Positions 45,371 to 54,943 of a stretch of DNA of 64,000 bases are shown here, one piece after another. The number at the start of each line of letters is the position of its first letter. The stretch's first letter is position 1. The stretch lies in assembly GCF_000759445.1 (NCBI RefSeq), contig NZ_JRMB01000001.1, forward strand, positions 1,798,001-1,862,000, in the 5' to 3' direction. Source of the DNA: Pseudomonas lutea. Lineage in GTDB: Bacteria; Pseudomonadota; Gammaproteobacteria; Pseudomonadales; Pseudomonadaceae. The translations under genes and the position numbers were made by a program. The notes under the pieces are model-generated. The model was given only the letters and a program-made list of their open reading frames with translations, made no database searches and was not told where the DNA came from.

Positions 45371-46791
45371 AACACCGCGCACGCCTGCTGACCGTGGGCA
45401 TGGGCCTGCTGCTGTCGGCCTGCACCGTGGTCGGCCCGGATTACACACTGCCAAAAGATGCAGCGGTTAACCGCCCTGATCTGCAGGGCGAGCTGGCCGG
45501 CGCTTCGTCCAACGTGGTGTCGGCGCCCGTGCCGGGTGACTGGTGGCGTCTGTATCACGATCCGAAGCTCGACGAGCTGGTGCGCCAGGCGCTGGCGTCG
45601 AGTACCGACCTGCGCGTGGCTGCCGCTAACCTGCAGCGGGCACGCTTCCAGATGAGCGAGGCGGACGCGGCGGGCGGCTGGAGCGGTACGGCCAAAGCCG
45701 GCGCACAGCGTTTGCAGGAAGCCGGTCAAGCCTACTTGTTGCCTGAGAAAGTGCCGGTGGCGAACGTCGGCGACGTCGGCCTGACCACTTCGTACCAGTT
45801 CGACCTGTTCGGCGTGCTGCAGCGTGGCATCGAAGCGGCGCAGGCCAACGCCGACGCGACCCAGGCGGCGGCGGACACCGCGCGCATCACGCTGGTGGCC
45901 GATGTGGTGCGGGCGTACACCCAGGTCTGCGCGGCCAATGAAGAGCGCAACATCGCCCTGCACTCTCTGGACTTACAGCAGCAGAGCCTGAACCTGACCC
46001 AACGCCTGCGTGACGCCGGCCGTGGCGATGAGACCCAGGTGACGCGTTCGCAAACTCAGTTCAGGTCCTTGCGCGCCGAACTGCCGCGTTACGAAGCGGC
46101 GCAAAAGGCCGCGTTGTACCGGCTGTCGATGCTGCTGGCGCGTCCGCTCAATCAATTGCCCCAGGGCGTGGCCGACTGCGCGGAACTGCCGCACATCGCG
46201 CAAGTGATGCCGGTCGGTGATGGCGCAGCGTTGCTCAAACGTCGCCCTGACGTGCGTCAGGCCGAACGGCGGCTGGCGGTCTCCACTGCCGCGATTGGTG
46301 TGGCCACCGGCGAGTTGTACCCGGACATCAGCATCGGCGCGACCGTCGGCACCGTCGGGATTCTCGACGAGCTGGGCGATCCATCGACCAATCGCTGGGG
46401 CTTTGGCGGGGTGATCAACTGGACCATCCCTTCCAACGGCGCGCGTGCGCGGATTCACATCGCCGAAGCCTCCAATCAGGCGGCCCTGGCGCATTTCGAC
46501 GGTGTGGTGCTGAACGCCATCCGCGAGGCACAGACCGGGCTGTCGCAGTACACCTCGCTGCTGCAACGCCGCGACGCGCTGATTGAAACCGAAGAATCCG
46601 CGCGCCAGGCGGCTGAACAGACGCATCGTTTCTTCCTCGCCGGCCGCGAATCCTTCCTCGCCGATCTGCAAGCGACACGCACCTACACCGACGTTACGGC
46701 GCAACTGGCGGCGGCGAATACCCAAGTGGCCATGGGGCAGATCGACCTGTTCCTGGCGCTGGGTGGGGGTTGGGAAAACAGCCCTGAATAG
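45367..46791 (+). CDS. NodT/OprM-type outer-membrane efflux lipoprotein
   Basis: A 474-residue outer-membrane factor. The lipobox LLLSAC puts the lipidated cysteine at C19, followed by TVVGPDY, typical of NodT-family channels. Two repeats of the TolC-like helical barrel follow, with RPDVRQAERRLAVSTAAIGVATGELYPDI in the second. It supplies the outer-membrane exit for the upstream FUSC/HlyD pump, which in E. coli must borrow TolC. Confidence 0.92.
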   Translation: MKHRARLLTVGMGLLLSACTVVGPDYTLPKDAAVNRPDLQGELAGASSNVVSAPVPGDWWRLYHDPKLDELVRQALASSTDLRVAAANLQRARFQMSEADAAGGWSGTAKAGAQRLQEAGQAYLLPEKVPVANVGDVGLTTSYQFDLFGVLQRGIEAAQANADATQAAADTARITLVADVVRAYTQVCAANEERNIALHSLDLQQQSLNLTQRLRDAGRGDETQVTRSQTQFRSLRAELPRYEAAQKAALYRLSMLLARPLNQLPQGVADCAELPHIAQVMPVGDGAALLKRRPDVRQAERRLAVSTAAIGVATGELYPDISIGATVGTVGILDELGDPSTNRWGFGGVINWTIPSNGARARIHIAEASNQAALAHFDGVVLNAIREAQTGLSQYTSLLQRRDALIETEESARQAAEQTHRFFLAGRESFLADLQATRTYTDVTAQLAAANTQVAMGQIDLFLALGGGWENSPE

Positions 46792-46804
46792 GAGTTGTAC
46801 ACAC

Positions 46805-47780
46805 CGACCCCTTCCCGGCTGAAGCCGGTCCCACATAGAGCTTGCAGTCAGCCTGTGAAACTGGCGGCGCCCTTTACTGTGGGACTGCCGGTGAACTCGA
46901 CTGTAGGACTGGCTTCAGCCGGGAAGGCGTCGGGTGCCACACCGCGGAATTGATGTCGTTCACACCTGCCTCTTCCCGGCTGAAGCCGGTCCTACCAATT
47001 GACCGCGTTCGTTGTAGGACTGGCTTCAGCCGGGAAGGCGTCGGGTGCCACACCGCGGAATTGATGTCGCTCATACCTGTCTCTTCCCGGCTGAAGCCGG
47101 TCCTACTAATTGACCGCGTTCGTTGTGGGACTGGCTTTAGCCGGGAAGGCGTCGGGTGCCACACCGCGGAATTGATGTCGTTCACACCTGCCTCTTCCCG
47201 GCTGAAGCCGGTCCTACTAATTGACCGCGTTCGTTGTGGGACTGGCTTTAGCCGGGAAGGCGTCGGGTGCCACACTGCGGAATTGATGTCGCTCATACCT
47301 GCCTCTTCCCGGCTGAAGCCGGTCCTACTAATTGACCGCGTTCGTTGTGGGACTGGCTTTAGCCGGGAAGGCGTCGGGTGCCACACCGCGGAATTGATTT
47401 CGCTCATACCTGCCTCTTCCCGGCTGAAGCCGGTCCTACTAATTGACCGCGTTCGTTGTGGGACTGGCTTTAGCCGGGAAGGCGTCGGGTGCCACACTGC
47501 GGAATTGATGTCGCTCATACCTGCCTCTTCCCGGCTGAAGCCGGTCCTACTAATTGACCGCGTTCGTTGTGGGACTGGCTTTAGCCGGGAAGGCGTCGGG
47601 TGCCACACCGCGGAATTGATGTCGCTCATACCTGTCTCTTCCCGGCTGAAGCCGGTCCTACTAATTGACCGCGTTCGTTGTGGGACTGGCTTTAGCCGGG
47701 AAGGCGTCGGGTGCCACACCGCGGAATTGATGTCGCTCATACCTGCCTCTTCCCGGCTGAAGCCGGTCCTACAATGGGTG
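46805..47780. repeat. 111-bp tandem repeat, eight copies, each an inverted REP pair
   Basis: Units begin at about 46890 (diverged) and at 47001, 47112, 47223, 47334, 47445, 47556 and 47667, exactly 111 bases apart. Each holds GGACTGGCTT(C/T)AGCCGGG, an invariant core GGCGTCGGGTGCCACAC, and the inverted REP ending GGCTGAAGCCGGTCCTAC. Because 111 is a multiple of three, stop-free frames run through the array on both strands (for example 46842-47813 on plus), but they are repeat artefacts. No real gene lies in 46792-47884. Confidence 0.95.
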
Positions 47781-47884
47781 CGCAGCCCGCTCACGCACCG
47801 CGTATTCGCTTGAGATTGAACCCCTGCGGACGAGTACTGCCTGACTCTTAATGACTCAGACCCATCAGCCCGGAGGCACCCCCG

Positions 47885-48706
47885 ATGCGCACGCTTGAAC
47901 TGGCAGACAAAACCGTCCCCGTCATAGGTCAGGGCACCTGGCACATGGGCGAGGATCGCCGCCAGCTGCAGGCGGAGGTTTCGGCGCTCCAGTTGGGCAT
48001 CGATCTTGGCCTGACGCTGATCGACACCGCCGAGATGTACGGCGAAGGCGGCGCCGAGGAAGTGGTGGGCCAGGCCATTGCCGGGCGTCGTGACGAGGTG
48101 GTGCTGGTGAGCAAGGTCTACCCGCACAACGCCAGCCGCGCGGGCATTCCGGCAGCCTGCGAACGCAGCCTCAAACGCATGAAGACCGATTACATCGATC
48201 TTTATTTGCTGCATTGGCCGGGCTCCTATCCGCTGGAGGAAACCGTCGAAGCGTTCGAGCGTCTGCGTGAAGCCGGCAAAATCGGACGCTGGGGTGTTTC
48301 GAATTTCGACGTGTCCGACATGATTGACTTGAACAACCCTCACTGCGCCACCAATCAGGTGCTCTACAACCCGGAAGAACGCGGTATCGAATACGACCTG
48401 CTGCCCTGGATGCAGAGCGCCAACATGCCCCTTATGGCCTACTGCCCGATCGGCCAGGCCGGCAACCTGTTGATGAACCCGGCCATTCTCGAAGTCGCGG
48501 AGCGGCATGACGCGACGCCGGCGCAAATCAGCCTGGCGTGGGTGCTGCGCCAGGACGGGGTCATCGCGATTCCCAAGGCGGTGGATCCGCACCACATCGA
48601 GCTGAACGCCGCAGCCGCCGAGATCGAGCTGTCGATCGATGATGAACTGCTGATTGACAGCTCATGGCCGGCGCCGACCCGCAAAAAATCCCTGTCGATG
48701 GTGTGA
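47885..48706 (+). CDS. Aldo/keto reductase
   Basis: A 273-residue cytosolic NADPH-dependent TIM-barrel reductase. The catalytic tetrad is visible: D47 and Y52 in DTAEMYGEGG, K77 in VLVSKVYP and H110 in LLHWPGS. The C-terminal cofactor loop has VIAIPKAVDPHHIELN. It is of the short bacterial type with no long loops, so small aldehydes are likely substrates. It stands alone, with the 111-bp array upstream and a REP downstream. Confidence 0.92.
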   Translation: MRTLELADKTVPVIGQGTWHMGEDRRQLQAEVSALQLGIDLGLTLIDTAEMYGEGGAEEVVGQAIAGRRDEVVLVSKVYPHNASRAGIPAACERSLKRMKTDYIDLYLLHWPGSYPLEETVEAFERLREAGKIGRWGVSNFDVSDMIDLNNPHCATNQVLYNPEERGIEYDLLPWMQSANMPLMAYCPIGQAGNLLMNPAILEVAERHDATPAQISLAWVLRQDGVIAIPKAVDPHHIELNAAAAEIELSIDDELLIDSSWPAPTRKKSLSMV

Positions 48707-48796
48707 TGACAGCGCTTATGCGGGGCGTGCTTGCTCTGGGCCACGTTCGGAAAGGTCCAGATTGCCAGCCAAACCCGTTTTCGTTGGCGAGACCTT

Positions 48797-48822
48797 TTCG
48801 CGGGCAAGCGCGCTCCTGCAAT
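48797..48822. repeat. Single REP element
   Basis: CGCGGGCAAGCGCGCTCCTG, an unpaired copy of the GCGCGC-type REP, lies between the aldo/keto reductase and the ZntB-like gene. Confidence 0.75.
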
Positions 48823-48939
48823 GACCGCATGCGAATCGTAACCCTTTGATACAACCCGTCACAAAACTGTCAAAACCCCTTGCGATGATGCCGCTTTCGA
48901 CCCGTGCCTTCACCTGGCACTCCCCGTCTGCGAGCCTCC

Positions 48940-49956
48940 ATGAATCAACGCATCGCGCACCATCAGGACCCCGATCTGTTTGGCCTGCTGTACGGGTTCC
49001 GCTTTCGCCCCGGCGAGCCCGGCCGCGAGCTGGATTCGACGGCGGCGATGGAATGCCTGCGCCGACCGACCGAGCCGGACGAGTTCGTCTGGCTGCACCT
49101 GAACCTTACCCACGCCAGCTGCGAACGCTGGCTGAAAACCAACCTCGACCTGCCCGACGAGTTCCTCGAAGCCCTGCACGAAGGGTCACGCTCCACCCGC
49201 ATCGAGCATGTCGATTCGGCGCTGCTGGCGGTGGTCAACGATGTGGTTTTCGATTTCAATCGGGTCTCCACCGACATCGCCACGTTGTGGGTCTGCGTGC
49301 GCAGCAACCTGATGATCTCGGCACGGCACCAGCCGCTGCGCTCGGTGGATCGCCTGCGCTCGTCAGTGAAACAGGGCGAGACCTTCCGCTCTCCGCTGGA
49401 GCTGCTGGCGCACCTGCTGCGTGACCAGAGCGACGTGCTCAGCCAGTTCATGCGCAAGACCAGCATCAGCGTCGACAAGATCGAAGATCAACTGCTCGCG
49501 CAGCGCCTGAGCAACAACCGCACCGAGCTGGGCGCCATGCGCCGGGTGCTGGTGCGCCTGCAGAGGCTGCTGGCGTTGGAGCCCGGCTCGCTGATGCGCC
49601 TGCTGCACCGGCCGCCGCAATGGTTGCTGGAGGAAGACCTTCAGGAGCTGCGCCAGTCCACCGAAGAATCAGCACTGGTGATCAGCGACCTCACCGCCCT
49701 GGGCGAGCGGATCAAGCTGCTGCAGGAAGAAATCGCCGCCAACCTGAACGAGCAAAGCAGCCGCACGCTGTTCACCTTGACCGTGGTGACGGTGCTGGCA
49801 CTGCCGATCAATATCGTCGCGGGCTTCTTCGGCATGAACGTCGGCGGTATCCCGCTGGCGACCGACCCCCATGGGTTCTGGGTGTTGGTTGCGCTGGTGG
49901 CGACGTTTACGTTCATTGCAGGAAGGTGGGCGTTTCGCAAGAGCCGGGATTTTTAA
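48940..49956 (+). CDS. zntB: CorA-family transporter, ZntB-like
   Basis: A 338-residue protein. A long cytosolic N-terminal domain with helical stalk (to about 275) is followed by two C-terminal helices; the family motif GMN is present as FFGMNVGGIP between them. The N-terminal sequence (WLHLNLTHASCERWL, LPDEFLEAL) is closer to ZntB zinc transporters than to CorA magnesium channels. ATG at 48940 was preferred to a GTG 36 bases earlier because the extra residues are not conserved. Zinc versus magnesium specificity is inferred from overall similarity only. Confidence 0.85.
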   Translation: MNQRIAHHQDPDLFGLLYGFRFRPGEPGRELDSTAAMECLRRPTEPDEFVWLHLNLTHASCERWLKTNLDLPDEFLEALHEGSRSTRIEHVDSALLAVVNDVVFDFNRVSTDIATLWVCVRSNLMISARHQPLRSVDRLRSSVKQGETFRSPLELLAHLLRDQSDVLSQFMRKTSISVDKIEDQLLAQRLSNNRTELGAMRRVLVRLQRLLALEPGSLMRLLHRPPQWLLEEDLQELRQSTEESALVISDLTALGERIKLLQEEIAANLNEQSSRTLFTLTVVTVLALPINIVAGFFGMNVGGIPLATDPHGFWVLVALVATFTFIAGRWAFRKSRDF

Positions 49957-50021
49957 CAGCAGAGCCACTGGCTCATCCACTGGTCCCTGAACCCCAGCAA
50001 ATACACGCAAATTGTGACCTG

Positions 50022-50049
50022 TGTCGCATCTCTGTCACATTTTGTAATG
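50022..50049 (+). promoter_or_regulatory. Possible Pho box before pitA
   Basis: TGTCGCA at 50022 and TGTCACA at 50033 are direct repeats eleven bases apart, and TTGTAATG follows at 50042. This matches the PhoB box layout (two TGTCA-type heptamers separated by four bases), about 40-60 bases upstream of the transporter start. The match is not perfect. Confidence 0.4.
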
Positions 50050-50087
50050 ATCATGGGCGCCATCCCACATGAACAGGACTGTGCCCC

Positions 50088-51704
50088 ATGGCGACCCCCA
50101 CACTGACCCAAGGCTCCCTGCAGCAGGGTCCCGGCCTGAGCGCCCAATTCGGGCGCAAGCCTGGCGTGCTGACGATGGTGATCTTCTTCGTCGTGCTTGC
50201 ACTGGGTCTGTTTTACACCGGCTACAGCCTCAAGCAGGACATGGACGATCTGGGCACCGTCGTACTGACCTGGACGCCCTTCATTCTGCTCGGCGTGGCC
50301 TTGGTCATTGCGCTCGGTTTCGAGTTCGTCAATGGCTTTCACGACACCGCCAACGCTGTCGCTACGGTGATCTACACCCACTCCCTGCCGCCAAATTTTG
50401 CCGTGGTCTGGTCGGGCACCTTCAACTTCCTCGGGGTGCTCTTCTCCAGCGGAGCGGTGGCGTTCGGCATCATCGCCCTATTGCCGGTGGAGCTGATCCT
50501 GCAGGTCGGCTCGTCTGCCGGCTACGCGATGATCTTCGCCCTGCTGATCGCAGCCATTTTGTGGAACCTGGGCACCTGGTGGCTGGGCCTGCCGGCGTCG
50601 TCTTCGCACACGCTGATCGGCTCGATCATCGGCGTGGGCATCGCCAACGCGCTGATGCATGGTCGCGATGGCACCAGCGGCGTGGACTGGTCTCAGGCGA
50701 CCAAGGTCGGTTACTCGCTATTGCTCTCCCCGCTGGTGGGCTTTACCTGCGCCGCGCTGTTGCTGCTGGCGCTGCGCATGTTCGTGAAGAACAGGGCACT
50801 GTACAAAGCGCCCGAGGGCAACACGCCGCCGCCCATCTGGATTCGCGGCCTGCTGATCCTGACCTGCACTGGCGTTTCCTTCGCCCACGGTTCCAACGAC
50901 GGTCAGAAAGGCATGGGCCTGATCATGCTGATTCTGGTCGGCACACTGCCCATGGCCTATGCCCTGAACCGTGCCATGCCCGCCGACCAATCGGTGCAGT
51001 TCGCCGCCGTCGCGCAGGTCACCCAACAGGCGCTGACCAAAGCGGCGCCGCTGCCCGCGCCGGCCGACTCGCGCCAGACGCTCTCCACCTATATTCGCGA
51101 CAAGCAGGCCACCCCTGACCTGGTGCCGGCGCTGGCGGTGATGGCCGGCAAGATCGGCGATCAGGTGGCCAGCTACGGATCGCTCGCCAAGGTACCGGCC
51201 GAGGCCACTGCCAACGTGCGTAACGACATGTACCTGACGTCCGAGGCCATCCGCGTGATGGACAAGAACAAGGTCGGCAACTTCGACCCAGACACTCAGG
51301 CCAAGGTCGATCAGTTCAAGCAGCAGATCGACACCGCGACGCGCTTCATTCCGCTGTGGGTCAAGGTGGCTGTGGCCATCGCGCTGGGCCTGGGCACCAT
51401 GTTGGGCTGGAAGCGCATCGTGATCACCGTGGGTGAAAAGATCGGCAAAACGCACCTGACCTATGCCCAGGGCGCATCGGCTGAGGTGGTCGCCATGCTG
51501 ACCATTGGCGCAGCGGACATGTATGGATTGCCGGTCTCAACCACTCACGTGCTGTCATCGGGGGTGGCGGGCAGCATGGTCGCCAACGGCTCCGGCCTGC
51601 AGATGCGCACCCTGCGCAACTTGGCCATGGCCTGGGTGTTGACCCTGCCGGCGGCCATTTTGCTGTCGGGCAGCCTGTACTGGCTGTTCACGCAGATTTT
51701 CTGA
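50088..51704 (+). CDS. pitA: PiT-family inorganic phosphate transporter
   Basis: A 538-residue inner-membrane protein with about ten helices and a central cytosolic loop (about 320-420). The two PiT signature repeats are GFEFVNGFHDTANAVATVIYT (read in parts, near residue 80) and FAHGSNDGQKGMGLI (near 265). The C-terminal half has GAADMYGLPVSTTHVLSSG. Members move metal-phosphate with protons at low affinity. A possible Pho box precedes it and a strong terminator follows. Confidence 0.93.
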   Translation: MATPTLTQGSLQQGPGLSAQFGRKPGVLTMVIFFVVLALGLFYTGYSLKQDMDDLGTVVLTWTPFILLGVALVIALGFEFVNGFHDTANAVATVIYTHSLPPNFAVVWSGTFNFLGVLFSSGAVAFGIIALLPVELILQVGSSAGYAMIFALLIAAILWNLGTWWLGLPASSSHTLIGSIIGVGIANALMHGRDGTSGVDWSQATKVGYSLLLSPLVGFTCAALLLLALRMFVKNRALYKAPEGNTPPPIWIRGLLILTCTGVSFAHGSNDGQKGMGLIMLILVGTLPMAYALNRAMPADQSVQFAAVAQVTQQALTKAAPLPAPADSRQTLSTYIRDKQATPDLVPALAVMAGKIGDQVASYGSLAKVPAEATANVRNDMYLTSEAIRVMDKNKVGNFDPDTQAKVDQFKQQIDTATRFIPLWVKVAVAIALGLGTMLGWKRIVITVGEKIGKTHLTYAQGASAEVVAMLTIGAADMYGLPVSTTHVLSSGVAGSMVANGSGLQMRTLRNLAMAWVLTLPAAILLSGSLYWLFTQIF

Positions 51705-51731
51705 TTTCAACGAGTCTCCCGTACTCACCTT

Positions 51732-51756
51732 CAGGCGCTTCGGCGCCTGTTTTTTT
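51732..51756 (+). terminator. Rho-independent terminator after pitA
   Basis: CAGGCGC-TTCG-GCGCCTG followed by seven T residues: a seven-bp stem with a stable TTCG tetraloop, 28 bases after the pitA stop codon. Confidence 0.92.
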
Positions 51757-51799
51757 GCCCGTCGATTATGGCTGACCAGATCAGCCGACTGGCGCCAAT

Positions 51800-52355
51800 C
51801 CACTCTAGGAGCGCCCCGCCCGCGAATGGAGTCTGCCTGGGACCACAGCTTCGCCTGACCCACCGCATTCGCCAGCAAGCCGGCTCCTACAGATTTTGCG
51901 CAGGAGGCGGAATCCCTGCCAATGCAGATCCACGGTAGGAGCGCGCTTGCCTGCGGATGGGGTCTGCCTGGGACCACAGCTTCGCCTGACCCACCGCATT
52001 CGCCAGCAAGCCGGCTCCTACAGATTTTGCGCATCAGGCGGAATCCCGGCCAATGCAGATCCACGGTGGGAGCGCGCTTGCCTGCGAATGGAGTCTGTCT
52101 GGGACCACAGCTTCGCCTGACCCACCGCATTCGCCAGCAAGCCGGCTCAGATTTTGCGCAGGAGGCGGAATCCCGGCCAATGCAAATCCACGGTAGGAGC
52201 CGGCATCCCCTGCCAACACAAATCCACTGTAGGAGCCGGCATCCCCTGCCAACACAAATCCACTGTAGGAGCCGGCTTGCTGGCGAACCCGATTATTGAT
52301 TCAGTGCAGCGATGCCTTTTGGAATGCGTTCGCCAGCAAGCCGGCTCTTACAAAT
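51800..52355. repeat. REP array: 131-bp unit x3 followed by 36-bp unit x3
   Basis: GACCACAGCTTCGCCTGACC recurs at 51841, 51972 and 52103, exactly 131 bases apart, each unit with two facing REP elements of different subtype. From 52193 a shorter unit of 36 bases (GTAGGAGCCGGCATCCCCTG plus ACACAAATCC) repeats at 52193, 52229 and 52265, where the REP stem is truncated. A last REP pair ends at about 52351. The gap 51757-52440 contains no gene. Confidence 0.88.
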
Positions 52356-52469
52356 CGGCGATCTGTCGGGTGTTTCAGGCAGGCTCGTATTCACTGCGAA
52401 ACGCAGCCATATCTCCAAACGTTATAAAAATATGGGATTCAGTTCTTTTACGGAATAAATCGGAGCCTC

Positions 52470-52491
52470 TATAACTGACGCACTTGTTATA
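52470..52491. promoter_or_regulatory. Palindrome in the msuD leader
   Basis: TATAAC and GTTATA (52470-52475, 52486-52491) form an inverted repeat with a ten-base centre in an AT-rich stretch 30 bases before msuD. A LysR-type sulfur regulator such as CysB or SsuR could bind here. I found no convincing sigma-54 GG-N10-GC promoter. Confidence 0.35.
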
Positions 52492-52521
52492 AGCCAACCG
52501 TATCTGTTCGAAGGATTTCTC

Positions 52522-53658
52522 ATGGATGTTTTCTGGTTTCTACCGACCCACGGCGACGGCCATTACCTGGGCACGACCAAGGGCGCGCGCCCGGTCACGC
52601 TCAACTACCTCAAGCAGGTCGCGCAGGCGGCGGACGATCTGGGCTACCACGGCGTGCTGATCCCCACCGGCCGTTCCTGCGAGGACTCATGGGTGATCGC
52701 TTCGGCCCTCGTGCCGCTGACCGAGCGCCTGCGTTATCTGGTGGCGATCCGGCCAGGCATCATTTCACCCACGGTCTCGGCGCGCATGGCCGCGACCCTG
52801 GATCGTCTGTCCGGCGGACGCCTGCTGATCAACGTCGTGACCGGCGGCGATCCTGATGAAAACCGTGGCGATGGCAGCTTCCTCGATCACAGCGAGCGCT
52901 ACGAGGTCACCGACGAATTCCTGCAGATCTGGCGCCGCGTCTTGCAGGGCGAAGCCGTGGACTTCGAAGGCAAGCACCTGAAAGTGCAGAATGCCAAAGC
53001 GCTCTATCCACCCATCCAAAAACCTTACCCGCCGCTGTATTTCGGTGGCTCGTCCGAGGCGGCCCATGAACTGGCCTCCGATCAGGTCGACGTTTACCTG
53101 ACGTGGGGCGAACCGCCCGCCGCTGTCGCCGAGAAGCTGGCGGACATCCGCGAGCGCGCCGCACGCAAGGGGCGCACCGTGAAATTTGGTATCCGTTTGC
53201 ACGTCATTGTCCGCCAGACCAGCGAAGAAGCCTGGAAAGCCGCGGACACCCTGATCGAGCACATCAGCGATGAAACCATCGCCGCCGCCCAAAAATCCTT
53301 CTCGCGCTTCGACTCCGAAGGACAGCGGCGCATGGCCGCGCTGCACGACGGCCGCCGCGACAACCTGGAAATCGCGCCGAACCTGTGGGCGGGCGTGGGC
53401 CTGGTGCGTGGCGGCGCGGGCACGGCGCTGGTGGGCAATCCGCAGGAAGTCGCTGCGCGGATTCAGGAATACGCGGACCTGGGCATCGAAAGCTTCATCT
53501 TCTCCGGCTATCCGCACCTGGAAGAGGCCTACCGCTTTGCCGAGCTGGTCTTCCCGCTGCTGCCCGAGCCGTATCGCAGCCTGGCCGGCCGCGGCATCAC
53601 CAACCTGACCGGGCCGTTCGGCGAGATGATCGCCAACGATTTGCCACCGCAGAAGTAA
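52522..53658 (+). CDS. msuD: FMNH2-dependent methanesulfonate monooxygenase
   Basis: A 378-residue cytosolic luciferase-like flavin enzyme that oxidises methanesulfonate to formaldehyde and sulfite for sulfur supply. The start [19 protein letters not shown] and motifs [37 protein letters not shown] (read in parts) and [17 protein letters not shown] match MsuD and are closer to it than to the related alkanesulfonate enzyme SsuD. The NADH:FMN reductase MsuE and MsuC are not next to it. The sigma-54 regulator gene sfnR follows by about 90 bases, in agreement with the sulfur-starvation circuit known in P. putida. Confidence 0.92.
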   Translation: MDVFWFLPTHGDGHYLGTTKGARPVTLNYLKQVAQAADDLGYHGVLIPTGRSCEDSWVIASALVPLTERLRYLVAIRPGIISPTVSARMAATLDRLSGGRLLINVVTGGDPDENRGDGSFLDHSERYEVTDEFLQIWRRVLQGEAVDFEGKHLKVQNAKALYPPIQKPYPPLYFGGSSEAAHELASDQVDVYLTWGEPPAAVAEKLADIRERAARKGRTVKFGIRLHVIVRQTSEEAWKAADTLIEHISDETIAAAQKSFSRFDSEGQRRMAALHDGRRDNLEIAPNLWAGVGLVRGGAGTALVGNPQEVAARIQEYADLGIESFIFSGYPHLEEAYRFAELVFPLLPEPYRSLAGRGITNLTGPFGEMIANDLPPQK

Positions 53659-53674
53659 CTCCGCAACCGCTCAC

Positions 53675-53708
53675 CCTGTAGGAGTGACCGGGTGGCGCTC
53701 CTGCAGGG
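53675..53708 (+). repeat. Hairpin between msuD and sfnR
   Basis: CCTGTAGGAG and GCTCCTGCAGG face each other across about a dozen bases. The sequence looks like a REP remnant and could also weaken read-through from msuD into sfnR. There is no T-run. Confidence 0.5.
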
Positions 53709-53747
53709 ATAGCCCGCGTGCTGCGCGACCGCGACAAGGAGTCCTTC

Positions 53748-54890
53748 ATGGCAGCCAGCTTACCGTTCCAACCACAAGTGACCCACATGCAGCTACTGAC
53801 ACTTCCGCCCTCGCCGGCTCTGGCCACGTCCGTTCGCGCCACCGCGCAAGTGTTCGAAGACCCAAGATCCCAGGCCCTGCTGGCCCATATTCAACAAGTC
53901 GCGCCCAGCGACGCCAGCGTGCTGATCATCGGCGAGACCGGCACCGGCAAAGAGCTGGTGGCGCGCCACATCCACAACCTGAGCAGCCGTCGTCATCAGC
54001 CCTTTGTGGCCGTCAATTGCGGCGCGTTTTCCGAGTCACTGGTGGAAGCCGAGCTGTTCGGTCAGGAGAAAGGCGCGTTCACCGGTGCCCTGACCGCCAA
54101 GGCCGGCTGGTTTGAAGAAGCCAACGGCGGCACGCTGTTTCTCGATGAAATCGGTGATTTGCCCCTGGCGATTCAGGTCAAGTTGCTGCGCGTTTTGCAG
54201 GAGCGCGAGGTGGTCCGCCTGGGTTCGCGCAAAAGTACGCCGATCAACGTGCGGGTGCTGGCCGCCACCAATGTGCAGCTGGAACGCGCGATCAACGCCG
54301 GGCATTTTCGCGAGGACCTGTTTTACCGTCTCAACGTGGTCAATCTGGTCTTGAGCACGCTGCGCGAGCGCCCCGGCGACATCATGCCGCTGACCCGCCA
54401 CTTCATCGAGGTTTACAGCCAGCGACTGGGTTGCGGGCCGATCCAGATCAGCGCCGAGGCCGAGCACAAGCTGCGCACCTACGGCTGGCCGGGGAATATC
54501 CGCGAGCTGGAAAACGTCATTCACCACACCCTGCTGATCTGCCGCAACGGGATCATTCAGTCCAGCGACTTGCGCCTGTCGAATTTGCGCCTTGAACGTC
54601 AGGAGGACGCTTCACCGGCGGTGGACGATTCCACCGAAGCGCTGCTGGCCCGTGCGTTCCAGCGGTTGTTCGAGGAACAGGCCGGGGCGCTGCACGAGAA
54701 GGTCGAGGACGCTCTGTTGAGGGCCGCGTATCGCTTCAGCCACTACAACCAGGTGCACACCGCCCAACTGCTGGGCCTGAGCCGCAACGTCGTGCGCGCG
54801 CGGCTGATCAAGATCGGCGAACTGGCCGTCAACAAACGCCGTCCGGGTGAACAGACCCAGGGCGACCGAATGCTGCATTTGTCGGTGTAA
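53748..54890 (+). CDS. sfnR: Sigma-54-dependent activator SfnR
   Basis: A 380-residue enhancer-binding protein with no N-terminal sensory domain: the AAA+ domain begins at about residue 30. Walker A is GETGTGKE, the sigma-54 contact loop GAFTGA is intact, and LFLDEIGDL is Walker B. The C-terminal Fis-type helix-turn-helix is [27 protein letters not shown] at 53748 is preceded by AAGGAG at seven bases. Like SfnR of P. putida it should be controlled by its own abundance and activate dimethylsulfone/methanesulfonate genes under sulfate limitation. Confidence 0.92.
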   Translation: MAASLPFQPQVTHMQLLTLPPSPALATSVRATAQVFEDPRSQALLAHIQQVAPSDASVLIIGETGTGKELVARHIHNLSSRRHQPFVAVNCGAFSESLVEAELFGQEKGAFTGALTAKAGWFEEANGGTLFLDEIGDLPLAIQVKLLRVLQEREVVRLGSRKSTPINVRVLAATNVQLERAINAGHFREDLFYRLNVVNLVLSTLRERPGDIMPLTRHFIEVYSQRLGCGPIQISAEAEHKLRTYGWPGNIRELENVIHHTLLICRNGIIQSSDLRLSNLRLERQEDASPAVDDSTEALLARAFQRLFEEQAGALHEKVEDALLRAAYRFSHYNQVHTAQLLGLSRNVVRARLIKIGELAVNKRRPGEQTQGDRMLHLSV

Positions 54891-54943
54891 CGCGCAGGAA
54901 GGCGCTAGGTTGATCCGATCCGCCGAGCCAGGCTGATCCGAGC

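Noticed and set aside
46842..48595. Repeat proteins of 323 codons (plus) and 573 codons (minus)
   Set aside because: Both are produced by the 111-bp REP array, whose length is a multiple of three; the minus frame also runs antisense through the aldo/keto reductase gene.
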